This document shows, in pieces, positions 52,501 through 55,367 of a DNA stretch of 64,000 nt. The notes beneath the pieces were generated by a model. It searched no databases. It was given only the letters and a program-made list of their open reading frames with translations, and had not been told where the DNA came from. The stretch is from Antedon bifida (lineage: Eukaryota; Echinodermata; Crinoidea; Comatulida; Antedonidae). Positions within the stretch are counted from its first letter, which is position 1. Each line of letters begins with the position of its first letter. A program made the position numbers and the translations under genes. The stretch spans positions 15,271,001 through 15,335,000 of the forward strand of contig OY727099.1 of NCBI GenBank assembly GCA_963402885.1. Reading direction: 5' to 3'.

Positions 52501-55367
52501 TTTATAAATCAACAAGGTGTACGTCAACTTCTTATCTGGCGAACAGTTGCAACCAGCCGAGTGTGAAAAATAAATAACATAACCAATGCTATAGTGTTAC
52601 GGCTGGTTACGATAATTGCTTGTCATCTCTGCAAGGATGGCGGCTTCCGTAGCACAAAAATCGTCTCAAATTATTCTGGATAACAGGCCTAATAATATAT
52701 ATTAAAAAAGACGAAGACAGCAATTTAGGGGATTACGCTTTGAAAGTGAAGTATTTTCTCTCTAGCCTCACATTCGCGATTTTTGGCGGCCATTTTAAAA
52801 TTGGCAGCAATTTTGAAATTGGTGGGCATTTTGAAGTTATCATACTGACGCGGGTTAAGCCAAAAAAATCAAGTCAAGTTTGGGGGGTGGGCTTATACTC
52901 GAGAATCCAAAAATGCAGATCGTCAAAAAACAGCACATGTACTGTGTATTCAATCATGGACATCATCCCTCCTATGAAACCACCACACAGACGCCCTCAC
53001 TATGTTTTGCGAAATCCCAAAAAAACCTGCGCAAACATCCTTCAAACCAATTAATATTCATTATAGCATGAGTAGAACTATAGAAGACATTACAAAATAG
53101 CGTGACCCCAAAAAAAAGCTCTCTAGGCCTAGGTAGGCCTCTAGGCCTAGCCTAGTGGGATTAGGCCAACTTTGGCCAAAGACAATAATAGTACTACAAT
53201 ATCTATGGAACGCCCATAGTGCCGTTGATAGGGGAACAAATAAAAGAAATGAATTGAATTATGCATAAGTGATACTAATTGTATGTGTCAGGGTACAATA
53301 GAAATGATATTATAATATATAAGAAACAAATATTTACTAAATTGATAATTAAATGTTTCGGTATAAGAATTAACATCATTAAATTTTTCGATTTGAACAT
53401 AAAACGAATTGAAGTACGTAGGGATGTGTACTAATTTTAATGTGTCGAGGTACAATAAATATAATTTTGTAGGAATAACAAATGGAAGAATAAAGTGGTT
53501 TAAGAATACAATGTATTTTGTCGGAAGAAACAATTGGAAGAAAGTATACGTACATATATTAAGAATTAATATGTTGTAAGATGTAAATGAAACACTGGTA
53601 AATAAATGTTTAATAGGAATGCGTGCGCTTGTCTTTGCGTGTAAATTTTACCTAATAAAATGAACTTGAAATATTAGTAAAATACTACTACTCAAGAGAA
53701 ATTATGTGAGTATTGCGCCAAATTAATGAAGAGGTGCTCCGTACTATGTTACTGAGTTATGTTTTCGCTGAGGAGAATTTAGGCAATTTCGTCGACCTGA
53801 AAAATGTATTTTTATCCGAATTATTACTCACTTTGTTTGTAATTGATAAGGTATATTCATTTATTCTGTGCATGTGAAAATATGTTAAATGACTCTTTCA
53901 GTTGCATATCGCGGTAAATTACTCAATTATTATTTTTATGTGTTCTAATTAAGACACTTGAGTTCCATGATAAAACATTGAATTACTCCTGTATTATATT
54001 AAAAACCAATCAAAAAGAAGACGACATTTAAAGTTTTATTAAATTTATTTTTTTTTTCTTAGCATTTCTTCTTTCATATCCATATTTTTATGTGTTCTAA
54101 TTAAGACACTTGAGTTCCATGATAAAACATTGAATTACTCCTGTATTATATTAAAAACCAATCAAAAAGAAGACGACAAAGTTTTATTAAATTTATTTTT
54201 TTTTTCTTAGCATTTCTTCTTTCATATCCAAACTATTAATACTGTACTAAAGAGGGTATTTAACTGTGTCACTGACAGTTGAATTCGTTTTTCGCCAAGA
54301 CGTGCTAACGACTATCACAACGAAGTAGCGCTGCCATTTCCTTGGATCAACTATGGAATCTCTAATTATTTTGTTCAGCAGACTAATAAAATACAACTAA
54401 ACTGGAAACAACAAATCTAATAAATGCAAATTGTAATGTAATAGTCACAACAAAGCATGCGATGTGATAACTCCATATGTGAACACGCCATAGAAATCTA
54501 TTGTGGACGAAACAGTGATATGCCGCCTAGGCCCTAGTGGCCCGCCATACAAAAGGATACAGGTCAACCCGTACCCATGCCAACTCGTACCCAAATTCTT
54601 TTTAATCGAAAGACTAAAAACGTTTAAATATAGATTCTGTAAGTAAATGCACGGTGTAATCATTAAGTCTGTACGATTTTGAGTTGTTTTGTGCACCATT
54701 TAGGGTCTTCCTTGACATTGCACGTGCGGTCTTCTCTCCTGCATGGTCTTAGCTTTAGAAACACCCATCAGTAGAGGGCGACATTTAAAAAAAAATATTA
54801 AACAAATTTTTTTTCGGTATTTAGATTTTTTTATTTTGTTTTCGGTTTGTTTTCAGTTATTTATGGTTGTTTTCGGTAATTAGATTGACCGGTCTTGGTA
54901 GATCTTGGTATTCAGGATGACCCGTACGGGTTGACCAGCACCCCATACAAAATGCCAGAAGTTGATTTTATCGCAACCAAAATAAAATTAGGCTAGGGCC
55001 TAGGGCCTAGGCCTAGACGCGACTGAAAACCGTAAACCAACCGCGTAGTACTAACAGACCCTAGACTTTTAGGACCCAGCTTAACTAGGCCTATAGTTAT
55101 CCAGCCTAGCATCTACTTATAGCCTTTGCCTCCTTATTTCACTAAGCTTGGTAAGCACCTAGCTAGTAGTAGTAGGCCTAGGCCTAGCTAAAGTAGAGGC
55201 TAGGCGGCGTTATCACGTACCGTATAGAAAACTAAGTAAATCTGCAATGACTGTTTAAAAGCAATACTTCCAACATCTAATGCTGCCTGGGAACAATACG
55301 GTGTCCATGTATGACCCAATTCATAACATGAATGTTTAACCCATAGTTTACTGAATACAGGCGACAT
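10448..55367 (-). CDS. TMEM135: TMEM135 (peroxisomal membrane protein 52), complete gene, 14 coding exons
   Basis: I assembled this gene by hand from 14 exons (55221-55367, 46349-46479, 45677-45800, 45459-45524, 42408-42454, 40771-40812, 39942-40067, 29586-29652, 25601-25768, 21373-21436, 16849-16925, 11091-11189, 10747-10814, 10448-10562). All borders are GT-AG, phases agree, and the sum is 1341 bases: 446 residues, close to about 458 in human. Seen in order: N-terminal cysteine-rich segment (CYELGHTWTPYC, residues 14-25), hydrophobic helices, RPSRRGLLALY (120-130), a second Cys/His cluster (CNHTSSCLYSC, 238-248), GYLIQ, the conserved LIAGFAAGLS-VFY-ST block, then RPSYWSFLLRLTG near the C terminus. 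The family is multipass, related to Tim17/22/23-type proteins, and is reported in peroxisomes and mitochondria, with roles in fat storage, mitochondrial dynamics and cholesterol transport. No frameshift or missing segment was found. Introns total about 43.6 kb and carry most of the window's transposons. Confidence 0.95.
10747..10814 (-). CDS. TMEM135: TMEM135 exon 13
   Basis: Residues 387-408 plus two bases of codon 409. It carries LRPSYW-type motif HIRPSYWSFLLRLTG, the strongest family signature in the gene. Acceptor ATACCTATAG, donor GTATGTAC. Confidence 0.95.
11091..11189 (-). CDS. TMEM135: TMEM135 exon 12
   Basis: Residues 354-386, 33 whole codons in phase 0. Contains PPIPYGNTILYALSTSLVLHA, a hydrophobic segment matching the family's predicted helix before the RPSYW motif. 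Acceptor AAATTGTAG, donor GTAAGTT. Confidence 0.95.
11807..12825 (+). mobile_element. LINE ORF1 (gag-like protein with two CCHC zinc knuckles), frameshifted
   Basis: The start ATG at 11807 gives MATLEHGNPN and about 185 residues of a fold resembling the RNA-recognition-like part of L1/Tx1-type ORF1. The reading frame then shifts near 12340-12360. After the shift there are two zinc knuckles: CLKCSLPGHKVYEC (C-x2-C-x4-H-x4-C) and CYTCNKLVHVSSKC of the same spacing. A lysine-rich tail (about 12600-12720) ends at a stop at 12823-12825. Such proteins bind element RNA and form the transposition particle. The endonuclease piece that follows (12990-13255) is in the expected order for ORF2 of the same element. 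One frameshift makes the copy inactive. It lies in TMEM135 intron 11 in the opposite orientation. Confidence 0.85.
12990..13255 (+). mobile_element. LINE ORF2, N-terminal endonuclease fragment (same element as 11807-12825)
   Basis: The frame begins LISLNVNGLKSKK and, after a small internal deletion, continues IDIILLQETYFD with GVSILFKPGL. These are the first two motifs of an apurinic/apyrimidinic-type endonuclease: N in the first strand and QET with the metal-binding glutamate. This enzyme nicks target DNA to prime reverse transcription. The match stops abruptly at about 13255, where a different LINE begins, so the rest of ORF2 is missing. Confidence 0.8.
13256..14200 (+). mobile_element. second LINE: CR1/L2-like endonuclease fragment
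   Basis: Starting with remnants of NIRSI and GISETWLN in the endonuclease N-terminus, the frame 13398-13697 gives GGVVGMFVSS, VVGIIYRPPDTNIELFN and MGDFNINL. The next frame, 13703-14071, gives SRPPRI-NTSSLIDNIFSN and DHLPVY. These are the YRPP, GDFN, IDN and DH motifs of CR1/L2-type endonucleases. The reading frame breaks twice (near 13415 and 13695). A trace of the linker continues to about 14190 (WMSSGLLKSSKR). The RT is absent. The element is joined head to tail with a different LINE at about 13255. Confidence 0.85.
14201..14430. repeat. LINE tail-like sequence adjoining the LINE chimera
   Basis: An (AAT)n-like start followed by AAAACTTTATTTAATCACGG and TAATACTTGGTCACCTCAAGG resembles the reverse complement of a retrotransposon 3' tail. 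It probably belongs to a third insertion in minus orientation. No protein is recognisable. Confidence 0.4.
14431..15580. other. anonymous AT-rich intronic sequence with a diverged internal repeat
   Basis: No gene. The segments around 14500-14600 and 14840-14960 share the order CTTCCATAAAAA, a G/T-rich gap, AGCTATAAC-GATTAAAA. This suggests an old direct duplication. The rest is featureless. Confidence 0.4.
15585..15915. repeat. degenerate minisatellite, about 24-26 base unit
   Basis: About twelve units built on AACACGAGCGTTGTGTAAAC or ACATGCGCGATGTGTAAA follow one another. The middle units (15760-15810) are almost identical and the outer ones degenerate. On the minus strand the array happens to be open and translates to repeats like HIARVEF. 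I regard that as a by-product of the unit length, not a gene. It lies in TMEM135 intron 11. Confidence 0.85.
15945..16115 (+). repeat. dispersed repeat (ACAGTGT-ACC...AGGTGGTTAAAATC family), partial copy
   Basis: Matches 19320-19490 in the same orientation and 30775-30925 in inverse orientation. Shared words include GGGTTACAT, AGGTGGTTAAAATCA and TGTCAATAACTA (with changes). The coding content of the longer copies is discussed at 19190-19520. Confidence 0.65.
16383..16783. repeat. MITE with 30-base inverted ends (CTGTTTCTGCTGCATA), 3-bp GAA duplication
   Basis: The left end GGGTCTGTTTCTGCTGCATA matches the complement of the right end TATGCAGCAGAAACAGGTCC, and the similarity continues inward into TTAACCG/CGGTTA. 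The element is directly flanked on both sides by GAA (16380-16382 and 16784-16786). There is no transposase. A 3-bp duplication and this size fit Harbinger- or CACTA-like non-autonomous elements; the class is an inference. It lies 66 bases from TMEM135 exon 11. Confidence 0.8.
16849..16925 (-). CDS. TMEM135: TMEM135 exon 11
   Basis: Two bases complete Gly328, then residues 329-353: FAAGLSSVFYRSTTTTLYF and a short tail. This is the G-x-A-GLS-x-x-FY-x-ST motif characteristic of the family. Acceptor ATTTTGTAG; donor GTTTGAAT, the weakest donor of the gene. Confidence 0.95.
16956..17514. repeat. MITE-like element, TTAAAGATGTATTGTCC family, copy B
   Basis: Left end TTTAAAGATGTATTGTCC, right end GGAGACAATATATCTTTAAA. 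Its interior (about 17210-17370: CAGTATTATAATAATTCACTG, then CCCATTTGACTGTCAAT) aligns with 28255-28470. Copies B and C are therefore one subfamily, distinct inside from copy A at 8527-9071. Confidence 0.75.
17515..17845. other. anonymous sequence after MITE copy B
   Basis: The first part (TTACGTCAACAAGCGAGC, about 17521-17560) also follows the related right end at 28950, so the repeat may extend past the apparent terminus. Nothing else is recognised. Confidence 0.4.
17880..18065 (+). repeat. dispersed repeat, inverse copy of 2950-3140
   Basis: Carries the same order of words as the minus strand of 2950-3140: TGTTAAATGACACCCC, ATGGCCGGAAATGGTAC, AAATGGCACCTCTAATT, GCATGCTACCAATGAG. The overlapping frame 17968-18267 is an accident of this repeat. 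Confidence 0.65.
18535..18660. repeat. direct repeat, first copy (second at 19505-19620)
   Basis: The segment CATGGACGCCATTCCGGCGG to GTAAACACACATAATTAA recurs almost base for base at 19505-19620. The second copy lacks about 13 bases after CAATATTG. The two are about 970 bases apart in the same orientation, so they arise from a segmental copy or from two ends of one element. Confidence 0.75.
19020..19520 (+). repeat. dispersed repeat block with short conserved frame, copy at 30775-31150 inverted
   Basis: The block from TTATGATGCTGTACTC (19198) through AGGTGGTTAAAATCAATACC (19470) is repeated on the minus strand at 30775-31060 with few changes. A frame in both copies begins MRS-L-LL-AGIFQD (19272 here) and continues HPLDSVYH without a shift, about 35 codons. 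The flank 19020-19140 matches, in reverse, the word ATGGAACATCCCAATCTCT seen at 44920 and 31125. I cannot name the element. Confidence 0.6.
19878..20530. repeat. MITE-like element with 40-base inverted ends (AAGCCTGTTTTC)
   Basis: The left end AAAGCCTGTTTTCCTGTC and ATCATTAAGTTGCGTTGAG match the complement of the right end (CTCAACACAACTTAACGAT to GAAAACAGGCTTT) over about 40 bases with few changes. TA borders both ends if the terminus is taken as AAGCC, a Tc1/mariner-like sign. An internal segment (GATTGAAGATTTTAACGATT to CCTGTCACATCGTTGAA) is copied just outside at 20630-20710, so a second partial copy adjoins. Confidence 0.65.
20755..20805. repeat. small GGGTACGAG-motif fragment
   Basis: Contains ATGGGTACGGATTGG and TTTGGGTACGAGATG, two units of the motif arrayed at 7372-7498. 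It is a decayed piece of the same family. Confidence 0.5.
21373..21436 (-). CDS. TMEM135: TMEM135 exon 10
   Basis: Residues 307-327 plus the first base of Gly328: TLCCTFRWFRKTDHPIHGLI and A. It aligns with the family's LRW-x-x-x-x-DHxxHxxIAG segment. Acceptor TTTATGCAG, donor GTAAGTC. Confidence 0.93.
21437..22180. other. anonymous intronic sequence
   Basis: No gene is visible. A diverged fragment of the GGCACCTCTAGATG repeat (related to 2950-3140) lies at 22060-22095. Confidence 0.4.
22190..23330 (+). mobile_element. Penelope-like element: C-terminal part with GIY-YIG endonuclease and 3' tail
   Basis: After RT-thumb remnants (frames with SFHH and YVNKALELNGYN), the frame enters VCLPYLGQLSHLIQRVL, typical of the Penelope RT-endonuclease linker. 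It then carries the GIY-YIG domain: GVYCILCECGKVYIGETG (22582-22635), then TRLKEHQ and HRVNWKDA (to about 22760). At least two frameshifts break the gene, and the RT core is missing. The 3' part ends in a hammerhead-like tail (23214-23275) and the terminal box TGGTGTACCGCAAACTT (23292-23310). This tail recurs at 38.3, 40.3 and 51.8 kb, identifying those as products of the same family. It lies in TMEM135 intron 9. Confidence 0.88.
23214..23275 (+). ncRNA. hammerhead-ribozyme-like motif in the Penelope 3' tail (mutated core)
   Basis: Seen: CTCACTC, then CCGAGGA (consensus CUGANGA, with one T-to-C change), stem II arms CGATCAA and TTGATCG around a six-base loop, then GAAAC, GTC and GAG. The GAG can close stem I with the preceding CTC. 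Penelope-like elements are known to carry minimal type I hammerheads with very short stem III. The changed core base predicts poor activity in this copy; the copy at 40311-40358 is intact. Confidence 0.65.
23331..25600. other. anonymous intronic sequence, no gene supported
   Basis: The longest frame (24526-24864, 112 codons) has no family resemblance that I can name. There is a loose direct duplication around 25120-25220 and 25290-25390 (TAGTTTGCATAAGATTT against CAGTTTGCATAAGATCT). Otherwise it is AT-rich and featureless. Confidence 0.4.
25601..25768 (-). CDS. TMEM135: TMEM135 exon 9
   Basis: Residues 251-306, 56 whole codons, phase 0 at both ends. Contains FGIGYLIQMVFNILK, then NFRLGIFLGLYTAIFK, corresponding to the GYLIQ and N-x-x-LGxFLG-x-x-x-x-x-YK blocks of the family. 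This is the longest exon and includes two hydrophobic segments. Acceptor TGTCATTTCAG, donor GTATCTA. Confidence 0.95.
25850..26350 (+). repeat. dispersed repeat ending in GGTGGCCGCTTACGG...GGAGGTTCAACTG
   Basis: This and 44195-44560 share the same order: ATGGATTTATGGCTATGCATG-like start, CATATGAAAATGG, CATCTAAAAAACACAGGAATG, TTCTTCACAGAAATG, then GTGGCCGC-TTACGGGAGGTGGC and GGAGGTTCAACT. The terminal box with several GGCCGCTTACGGGAGGT units is widespread in invertebrate genomes as I recall it. No protein is encoded. Confidence 0.7.
26944..27498. repeat. MITE with repeated GACGATTCGGCCC ends and AATAAA target-site duplication
   Basis: The left end holds three GACGATTCGGCCC-type units within 90 bases. 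The right end holds five in inverse orientation. The outermost 38 bases pair, with three differences near the tip (GGGTTCAGGGACG against GGGTAACGGGACG). AATAAA precedes (26938-26943) and follows (27499-27504), a direct duplication. The interior is AT-rich and non-coding. It is a non-autonomous DNA transposon by structure; the superfamily is not evident. Confidence 0.88.
27505..28250. other. intronic sequence with one Penelope-tail-like motif
   Basis: At 27628-27675 the sequence CACTGATGAAGGGCTAGTG, then TTGCCCAAAAGCTCTGC has the CTGATGA, hairpin (GGGC/GCCC), AAAA layout of a decayed hammerhead-like tail. The remainder has no recognisable content. Confidence 0.4.
28251..28950. repeat. MITE-like element, TTAAAGATGTATTGTCC family, copy C
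   Basis: The interior 28255-28470 aligns with 17210-17370 of copy B (GCCAGTATTATAATAATTC, CCCATTTGACTGTCAATGT). The right end GGGGACAATATATCTATAAA matches that copy's terminus, and TTACGTCAACAAGCGAGCGG follows in both. The left end is not resolved. Confidence 0.6.
29586..29652 (-). CDS. TMEM135: TMEM135 exon 8 (second Cys/His cluster)
   Basis: One base completes Lys228, then residues 229-250: LKAEPTHKLCNHTSSCLYSC and VA. The C-x-H-x3-C-x3-C pattern corresponds to the cysteine-rich loop before GYLIQ in vertebrate TMEM135. Its length (67 bases) restores the phase between exons 7 and 9. Acceptor AACTTTCAG, donor GTGAGTATT. This was the least obvious exon; phase, splice sites and motif all agree. 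Confidence 0.9.
30775..31150 (-). repeat. dispersed repeat block, inverted copy of 19020-19520
   Basis: Reads CGGTATTGATTTTAACCACC on the plus strand, the complement of 19460-19480, and continues similar to about 31060. The short MRS-L-LLFAGIFQDG frame is intact here too, on the minus strand. The word ATGGAACATTCCAATCTCTG at 31125 is shared with 44920. Confidence 0.65.
31921..32221 (+). mobile_element. 5' LTR of Gypsy-type retrotransposon
   Basis: 301 bases opening TGTTGTGAAT and closing TCACAACA, so the tips are an inverted TGTTGTGA. It contains CGGGACTAGTAAGGTAAGCC, a consensus splice donor (after 32162). Its partner at 38757-39056 differs by 13 substitutions and one deletion, all in the first 128 bases; the last 172 are identical. 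The element is flanked by ATAT on both sides (31917-31920 and 39057-39060). TTGGCGCTGCGAGC directly after the LTR is the expected position of the primer-binding site. Confidence 0.92.
32222..35139 (+). other. AT-rich leader between 5' LTR and first Gypsy ORF
   Basis: About 2.9 kb with no recognisable protein, unusually long for a Gypsy leader. It looks like host intron DNA (AGGCCTA words at 33040-33170, 33735). A splice donor in the LTR and a polypyrimidine-AG acceptor at 34891-34905 (TGCTTTTTATTGCAG) would remove most of it from the element's RNA. Alternatively, one or more unrecognised insertions sit here. A 27-base tandem pair (TTTTTCGTCCGTCAGTCAGG) lies at 34700-34756. Confidence 0.5.
35140..35526 (+). 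mobile_element. Gypsy element ORF upstream of gag with helix-hairpin-helix domain
   Basis: An intact 128-codon frame. Residues 8-50 follow the pattern of a ComEA-type (HhH)2 DNA-binding module: VNFCSVYDLHGVPNVGKRAG, then KIIKWRSTHGNIT and IHQIHGLAG. The loop glycines and the following Arg are in place. The rest is Gly- and Arg-rich and low in complexity. HhH domains bind the DNA backbone without sequence specificity, so a role in holding cDNA or RNA is possible but is an inference. The codons are GC-richer than the surrounding leader, like the gag that follows. Confidence 0.7.
35593..36575 (+). mobile_element. Gypsy gag polyprotein, frameshifted
   Basis: The first frame (35593-35784) has FRGRGDNWSFFKQRLASFI, a capsid-like opening (substrate-like F-x-G-x-x-x-W-x-x-F). 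It ends early and continues in other frames through FSRRFNEDE and 35892-36353 (AFKDLPKEWIQEHAVVRFC). Near 36541 a zinc-knuckle start CFECKEVGHFRR remains, its last cysteine lost. At least three shifts or stops break it, so it is not functional. Gag would package the element's RNA. Protease and reverse transcriptase do not follow; the sequence jumps to the end of RNase H. Confidence 0.82.
36576..37810 (+). mobile_element. Gypsy pol remnant: RNase H tail and integrase N-terminal half
   Basis: RWIEELSQYHLLIEHRRG then HHGNADALSSRP (36832-36920) is the RNase H-integrase linker of Gypsy pol, followed by a C-x2-C pair. The frame 37249-37743 carries the HHCC zinc domain (HHDLASAGHQGVARTKF, then TCNICNKSH) and the first catalytic aspartate context (VNIDFLGPLP). 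A stop (37741) precedes FTKWVEISPL. RT and protease are deleted between about 36600 and 36830. Confidence 0.88.
37811..38756 (+). mobile_element. Gypsy 3' internal region: integrase end, unidentified ORF and polypurine tract
   Basis: FGVPFQSHSDQGRNFESELF (37818-37880) is the second catalytic-aspartate block of integrase, followed by SYRPAANG-like sequence. The rest (37960-38632) is a GC-rich frame with no family I recognise (RHFPRTYFSV, RHVLRPLTT). It is split by the insertion at 38137-38368. A purine-rich run, GGGAGGAG, sits immediately before the 3' LTR and would act as the second-strand primer. Confidence 0.75.
38137..38368. mobile_element. 232-base Penelope-family insertion inside the Gypsy element, flanked by 46-bp direct repeats
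   Basis: The inserted block begins AGGTAGTACAGTATGACTAT, as does 40170, and runs through TTGATATAAAGTTTGCGGTA to the start of a second hammerhead arm. The flanks 38091-38136 and 38369-38414 are 46-base direct copies of Gypsy sequence with one mismatch, so they behave as a target-site duplication. The minus-strand hammerhead core here is mutated (CTGGGGA; GAAACATC). Insertion postdates the Gypsy element. Confidence 0.8.
38757..39056 (+). mobile_element. 3' LTR of Gypsy-type retrotransposon
   Basis: 300 bases, TGTTGTGAAT to TCACAACA, followed by ATAT, the presumed 4-bp target duplication. See the 5' LTR for the uneven distribution of differences. Confidence 0.92.
39057..39545. other. anonymous intronic sequence
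   Basis: A possible palindromic repeat around 39245-39320 (CGTGTCATGTGTCATGTCGTG against TGTACACGACACGA) hints at an old MITE. No gene is visible. Confidence 0.4.
39560..39890 (-). mobile_element. tRNA-derived SINE
   Basis: Read on the minus strand from 39890: a tRNA-like head with A box TGGCCGTGCGGT (39864-39875) and B box GGTTTGAGGCTC (39809-39820), the internal RNA polymerase III promoter. A body with GAACGAGTCTTCTCGGATAG and TTAAAGAACCTAGTACATC follows, then an (AAAAC)-rich tail at 39560-39585. The head resembles a leucine-type tRNA. The body looks like a conserved SINE central domain, but I do not assign a named superfamily. It lies 50 bases from TMEM135 exon 7. Confidence 0.82.
39942..40067 (-). 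CDS. TMEM135: TMEM135 exon 7
   Basis: One base completes codon 186, then residues 187-227, plus two bases of codon 228. It begins KFVGNEESGNAQ, aligning with the FxVGKEE segment of vertebrates, then a Ser/Lys-rich linker and LYFPKILQKCVKVIITK. The linker region is the least conserved part of the family. Acceptor GTTTTTTAG, donor GTAAGAC. Confidence 0.88.
40311..40358 (-). ncRNA. hammerhead-ribozyme-like motif, intact consensus, minus strand
   Basis: The minus strand reads CTCACTC, CTGAGGA, CGATCAA, loop, TTGATCG, AAAC, GTC, GAGAC. CTGANGA, the closing G of GAAA, and a GTC cleavage triplet are all present. Stem II is perfect over seven pairs, and CTC/GAG can form stem I. Stem III would be only AC/GT, as in the minimal Penelope hammerheads, which are thought to act as dimers. 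Activity is inferred, not shown. Confidence 0.68.
40378..40432 (+). ncRNA. hammerhead-ribozyme-like motif, plus strand arm
   Basis: Reads CTCACTC, CTGAGGA, CGATGAA, loop, TTGATCG, AAAC, GTC, AAG. One stem II pair and one stem I pair are weakened by single changes (C to G, G to A). It faces the minus-strand copy at 40311-40358 across a spacer of about 20 bases. Confidence 0.62.
40771..40812 (-). CDS. TMEM135: TMEM135 exon 6 (42-base exon)
   Basis: Completes Lys172, then residues 173-185 (SKNLLSPDIDSML) and two bases of codon 186. Its length is a multiple of three, so skipping would keep the frame. It lies in the variable linker, where vertebrates also differ. Acceptor TTTGTTGTTAG, donor GTAAGAA. 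Confidence 0.82.
41139..41847. repeat. palindromic element with ACCACTAATGTAAC outer and CTCTCGTAAG inner motif arrays
   Basis: The left arm has four units like ACCACTAATGTAACA (41139-41220), then six or seven units like ACCACCTCTCGTAAGGG (41280-41450). The right arm has the reverse complements: GAGAGGTGGTCGATTATGAG (41460-41640), then TTAGTGGTTAA and TACATTAGTGGTTGATTTTT (41735-41847). It is a foldback element of about 700 bases in which each arm contains two different short repeat arrays. No protein. It lies in TMEM135 intron 5. Confidence 0.8.
42408..42454 (-). CDS. TMEM135: TMEM135 exon 5 (47-base exon)
   Basis: Residues 157-171 (VLLFSLTSAMCMLLF) plus two bases of Lys172, one hydrophobic segment matching the family's VLLFC-x-x-AM block. 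Acceptor ATTTTAATAG, donor GTAAGTA. Confidence 0.93.
42455..43150. other. anonymous intronic sequence
   Basis: AT-rich with no recognisable gene or repeat. Confidence 0.4.
43160..43802. repeat. element with AGGTTCACAT ends and three tandem 22-base palindromes
   Basis: Left TAGGTTCACATTCAGAAG, right ATCTTATGTGAACGTGGCTA: the tips are roughly inverted (GTTCACAT/ATGTGAAC). At 43700-43768 the unit ATACGTGATATTCAATATCACG, itself a palindrome, is repeated three times almost exactly. Related words (GTTAACGTGATCTTGTTTATC) lie near the left end. No protein family is recognisable in the frame 43182-43382. Confidence 0.6.
44195..44560 (+). repeat. dispersed repeat, second copy of 25850-26350
   Basis: Same word order as the first copy, ending GTTTACGGGAGGTGGCCGC and GGAGGTTCAACTATAG. 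The overlapping frame 44214-44405 is not a gene. Confidence 0.7.
44590..44990 (+). mobile_element. LINE C-terminal fragment and tail
   Basis: The frame at about 44640-44782 reads RFDYSSNLQLSFSYKAPYFY then NDLPLSICNPLSFSSFKPRL and TFFQTM before a stop. This is the usual C-terminus of CR1/Jockey-like polyproteins (W/Y-N-x-LP...S-x-x-x-FK). The tail to about 44990 contains ATGGAACATCCCAATCTCT, shared with 31125 and, inverted, with 19100. The upstream part is absent. Confidence 0.6.
45459..45524 (-). CDS. TMEM135: TMEM135 exon 4
   Basis: Residues 135-156, 22 whole codons: AAETLFNMLVSRGYARRIKY and GE. Aligns with the family's ETxFRM-VSRG motif. Acceptor TTCACTTTAG, donor GTGAGCT. Confidence 0.95.
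45677..45800 (-). CDS. TMEM135: TMEM135 exon 3
   Basis: Completes codon 93, then residues 94-134: a hydrophobic segment (LFGMLTGIPACVIALM) followed by IERPSRRGLLALYTANI, the ER-x-SRRGLLA-LY signature. Acceptor TTTTAAAG, donor GTAAGTA. Confidence 0.96.
46349..46479 (-). CDS. TMEM135: TMEM135 exon 2
   Basis: Residues 50-92 plus two bases of codon 93. Basic segment LRGKWKKV, then the hydrophobic helix SSIFLSTNAFLFIFDVCFF. Joins exon 1 in phase 0. Acceptor TTTTTTTACAG, donor GTAGAGT. Confidence 0.93.
46600..47080. repeat. possible old element with GCGAAAATAAAGGGC hairpin
   Basis: GCCCTTTATTTTCGCAAC (46699) pairs with GTGAAAATAAAGGGC (46736-46750) to make a hairpin of about 15 pairs. Related words (CACGAAAATAAAAGG) recur at 47000. 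A nearby start, GGCCCCATTCACACTAG, is typical of MITE tips, but the matching end is not clear. Confidence 0.4.
47609..47880 (+). pseudogene. unidentified acidic coding-like fragment with one in-frame stop
   Basis: One frame runs about 89 codons to TAA near 47878 with a single internal TAA. Before the stop: CNDEEDFYYNFSDEEF. After it: FNDLPEIDVKFCEEEVGL, then KYCVCDSENEGKC. The strongly acidic, non-repetitive composition differs from the flanks. I do not recognise the family; the acidic N-terminus of a transposase or a host exon are both possible. It lies in TMEM135 intron 1, opposite strand. Confidence 0.35.
47881..51780. other. anonymous part of TMEM135 intron 1
   Basis: No gene recognised. 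There are direct repeats near 49855-49900 and 50143-50180 (AGTGCATT-GAGTAGATATAAATGTGATA), a repeat at 50395-50490 related to 4330-4395, and a block at 51480-51560 (AAACC-TGCGCAAAC-TTCTTCAAACC) that recurs at 53005-53060. The frame 51011-51292 has no recognisable homology. Confidence 0.4.
51785..52035 (-). mobile_element. Penelope tail fragment interrupted by a LINE 3' end
   Basis: TTGATATAAAGTTTGCAGTACACC (51789) and, after a gap, TATTAGTTCTGAAAAGAACTG then GAGTTTCT and GATCAATATG are the minus-strand Penelope tail also seen at 40.4 kb. Between them (about 51820-51975) lies a LINE-type tail: GTCCCTAATGATCAGCTTATG, CACCCTCATTAAATATTG and a closing (AAATA) run. A LINE end therefore inserted into an older Penelope tail. 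Confidence 0.72.
52036..53930. other. anonymous part of TMEM135 intron 1
   Basis: Nothing protein-like. AGGCCTA-rich spacer at 53125-53165. The repeat block 53005-53060 pairs with 51480-51560. Two GTATAATA-type AT-rich repeats occur around 53290-53480 (GGTACAATA twice). Confidence 0.4.
53931..54230. repeat. recent tandem duplication, unit about 150 bases
   Basis: 53931-54082 and 54083-54230 are the same sequence (TATTTTTATGTGTTCTAATT through CTTTCATATCCA). The only difference I see is a 4-base indel after AGACGACA. Near-perfect identity indicates a recent event or an assembly artefact. Confidence 0.9.
54555..54942. repeat. GTACCC-family MITE with 10-bp target-site duplication
   Basis: Left end GGATACAGGTCAACCCGTAC, right end GTACGGGTTGACCAGCACC, imperfect inverted ends. 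CCATACAAAA lies immediately outside both (54545-54554 and 54943-54952). Internal units ACTCGTACCCA match the arrays at 5.6 and 7.4 kb. The flank suggests an 8-10 bp duplication, as hAT- or P-like elements make; the assignment is an inference. Confidence 0.82.
55221..55367 (-). CDS. TMEM135: TMEM135 exon 1 with start codon
   Basis: Start at 55365-55367. Residues 1-49: MSPVFSKLWVKHSCYELGHT, then WTPYCSQAALDVG and IYLVFYT. The C-x-E-x-GHTWTPxC motif is the N-terminal cysteine-rich signature of TMEM135. The frame stays open upstream to 55592, but that part is made of GTACGAG-repeat sequence and does not match the family, so the internal Met is chosen. Donor GTACGTG. Confidence 0.94.
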
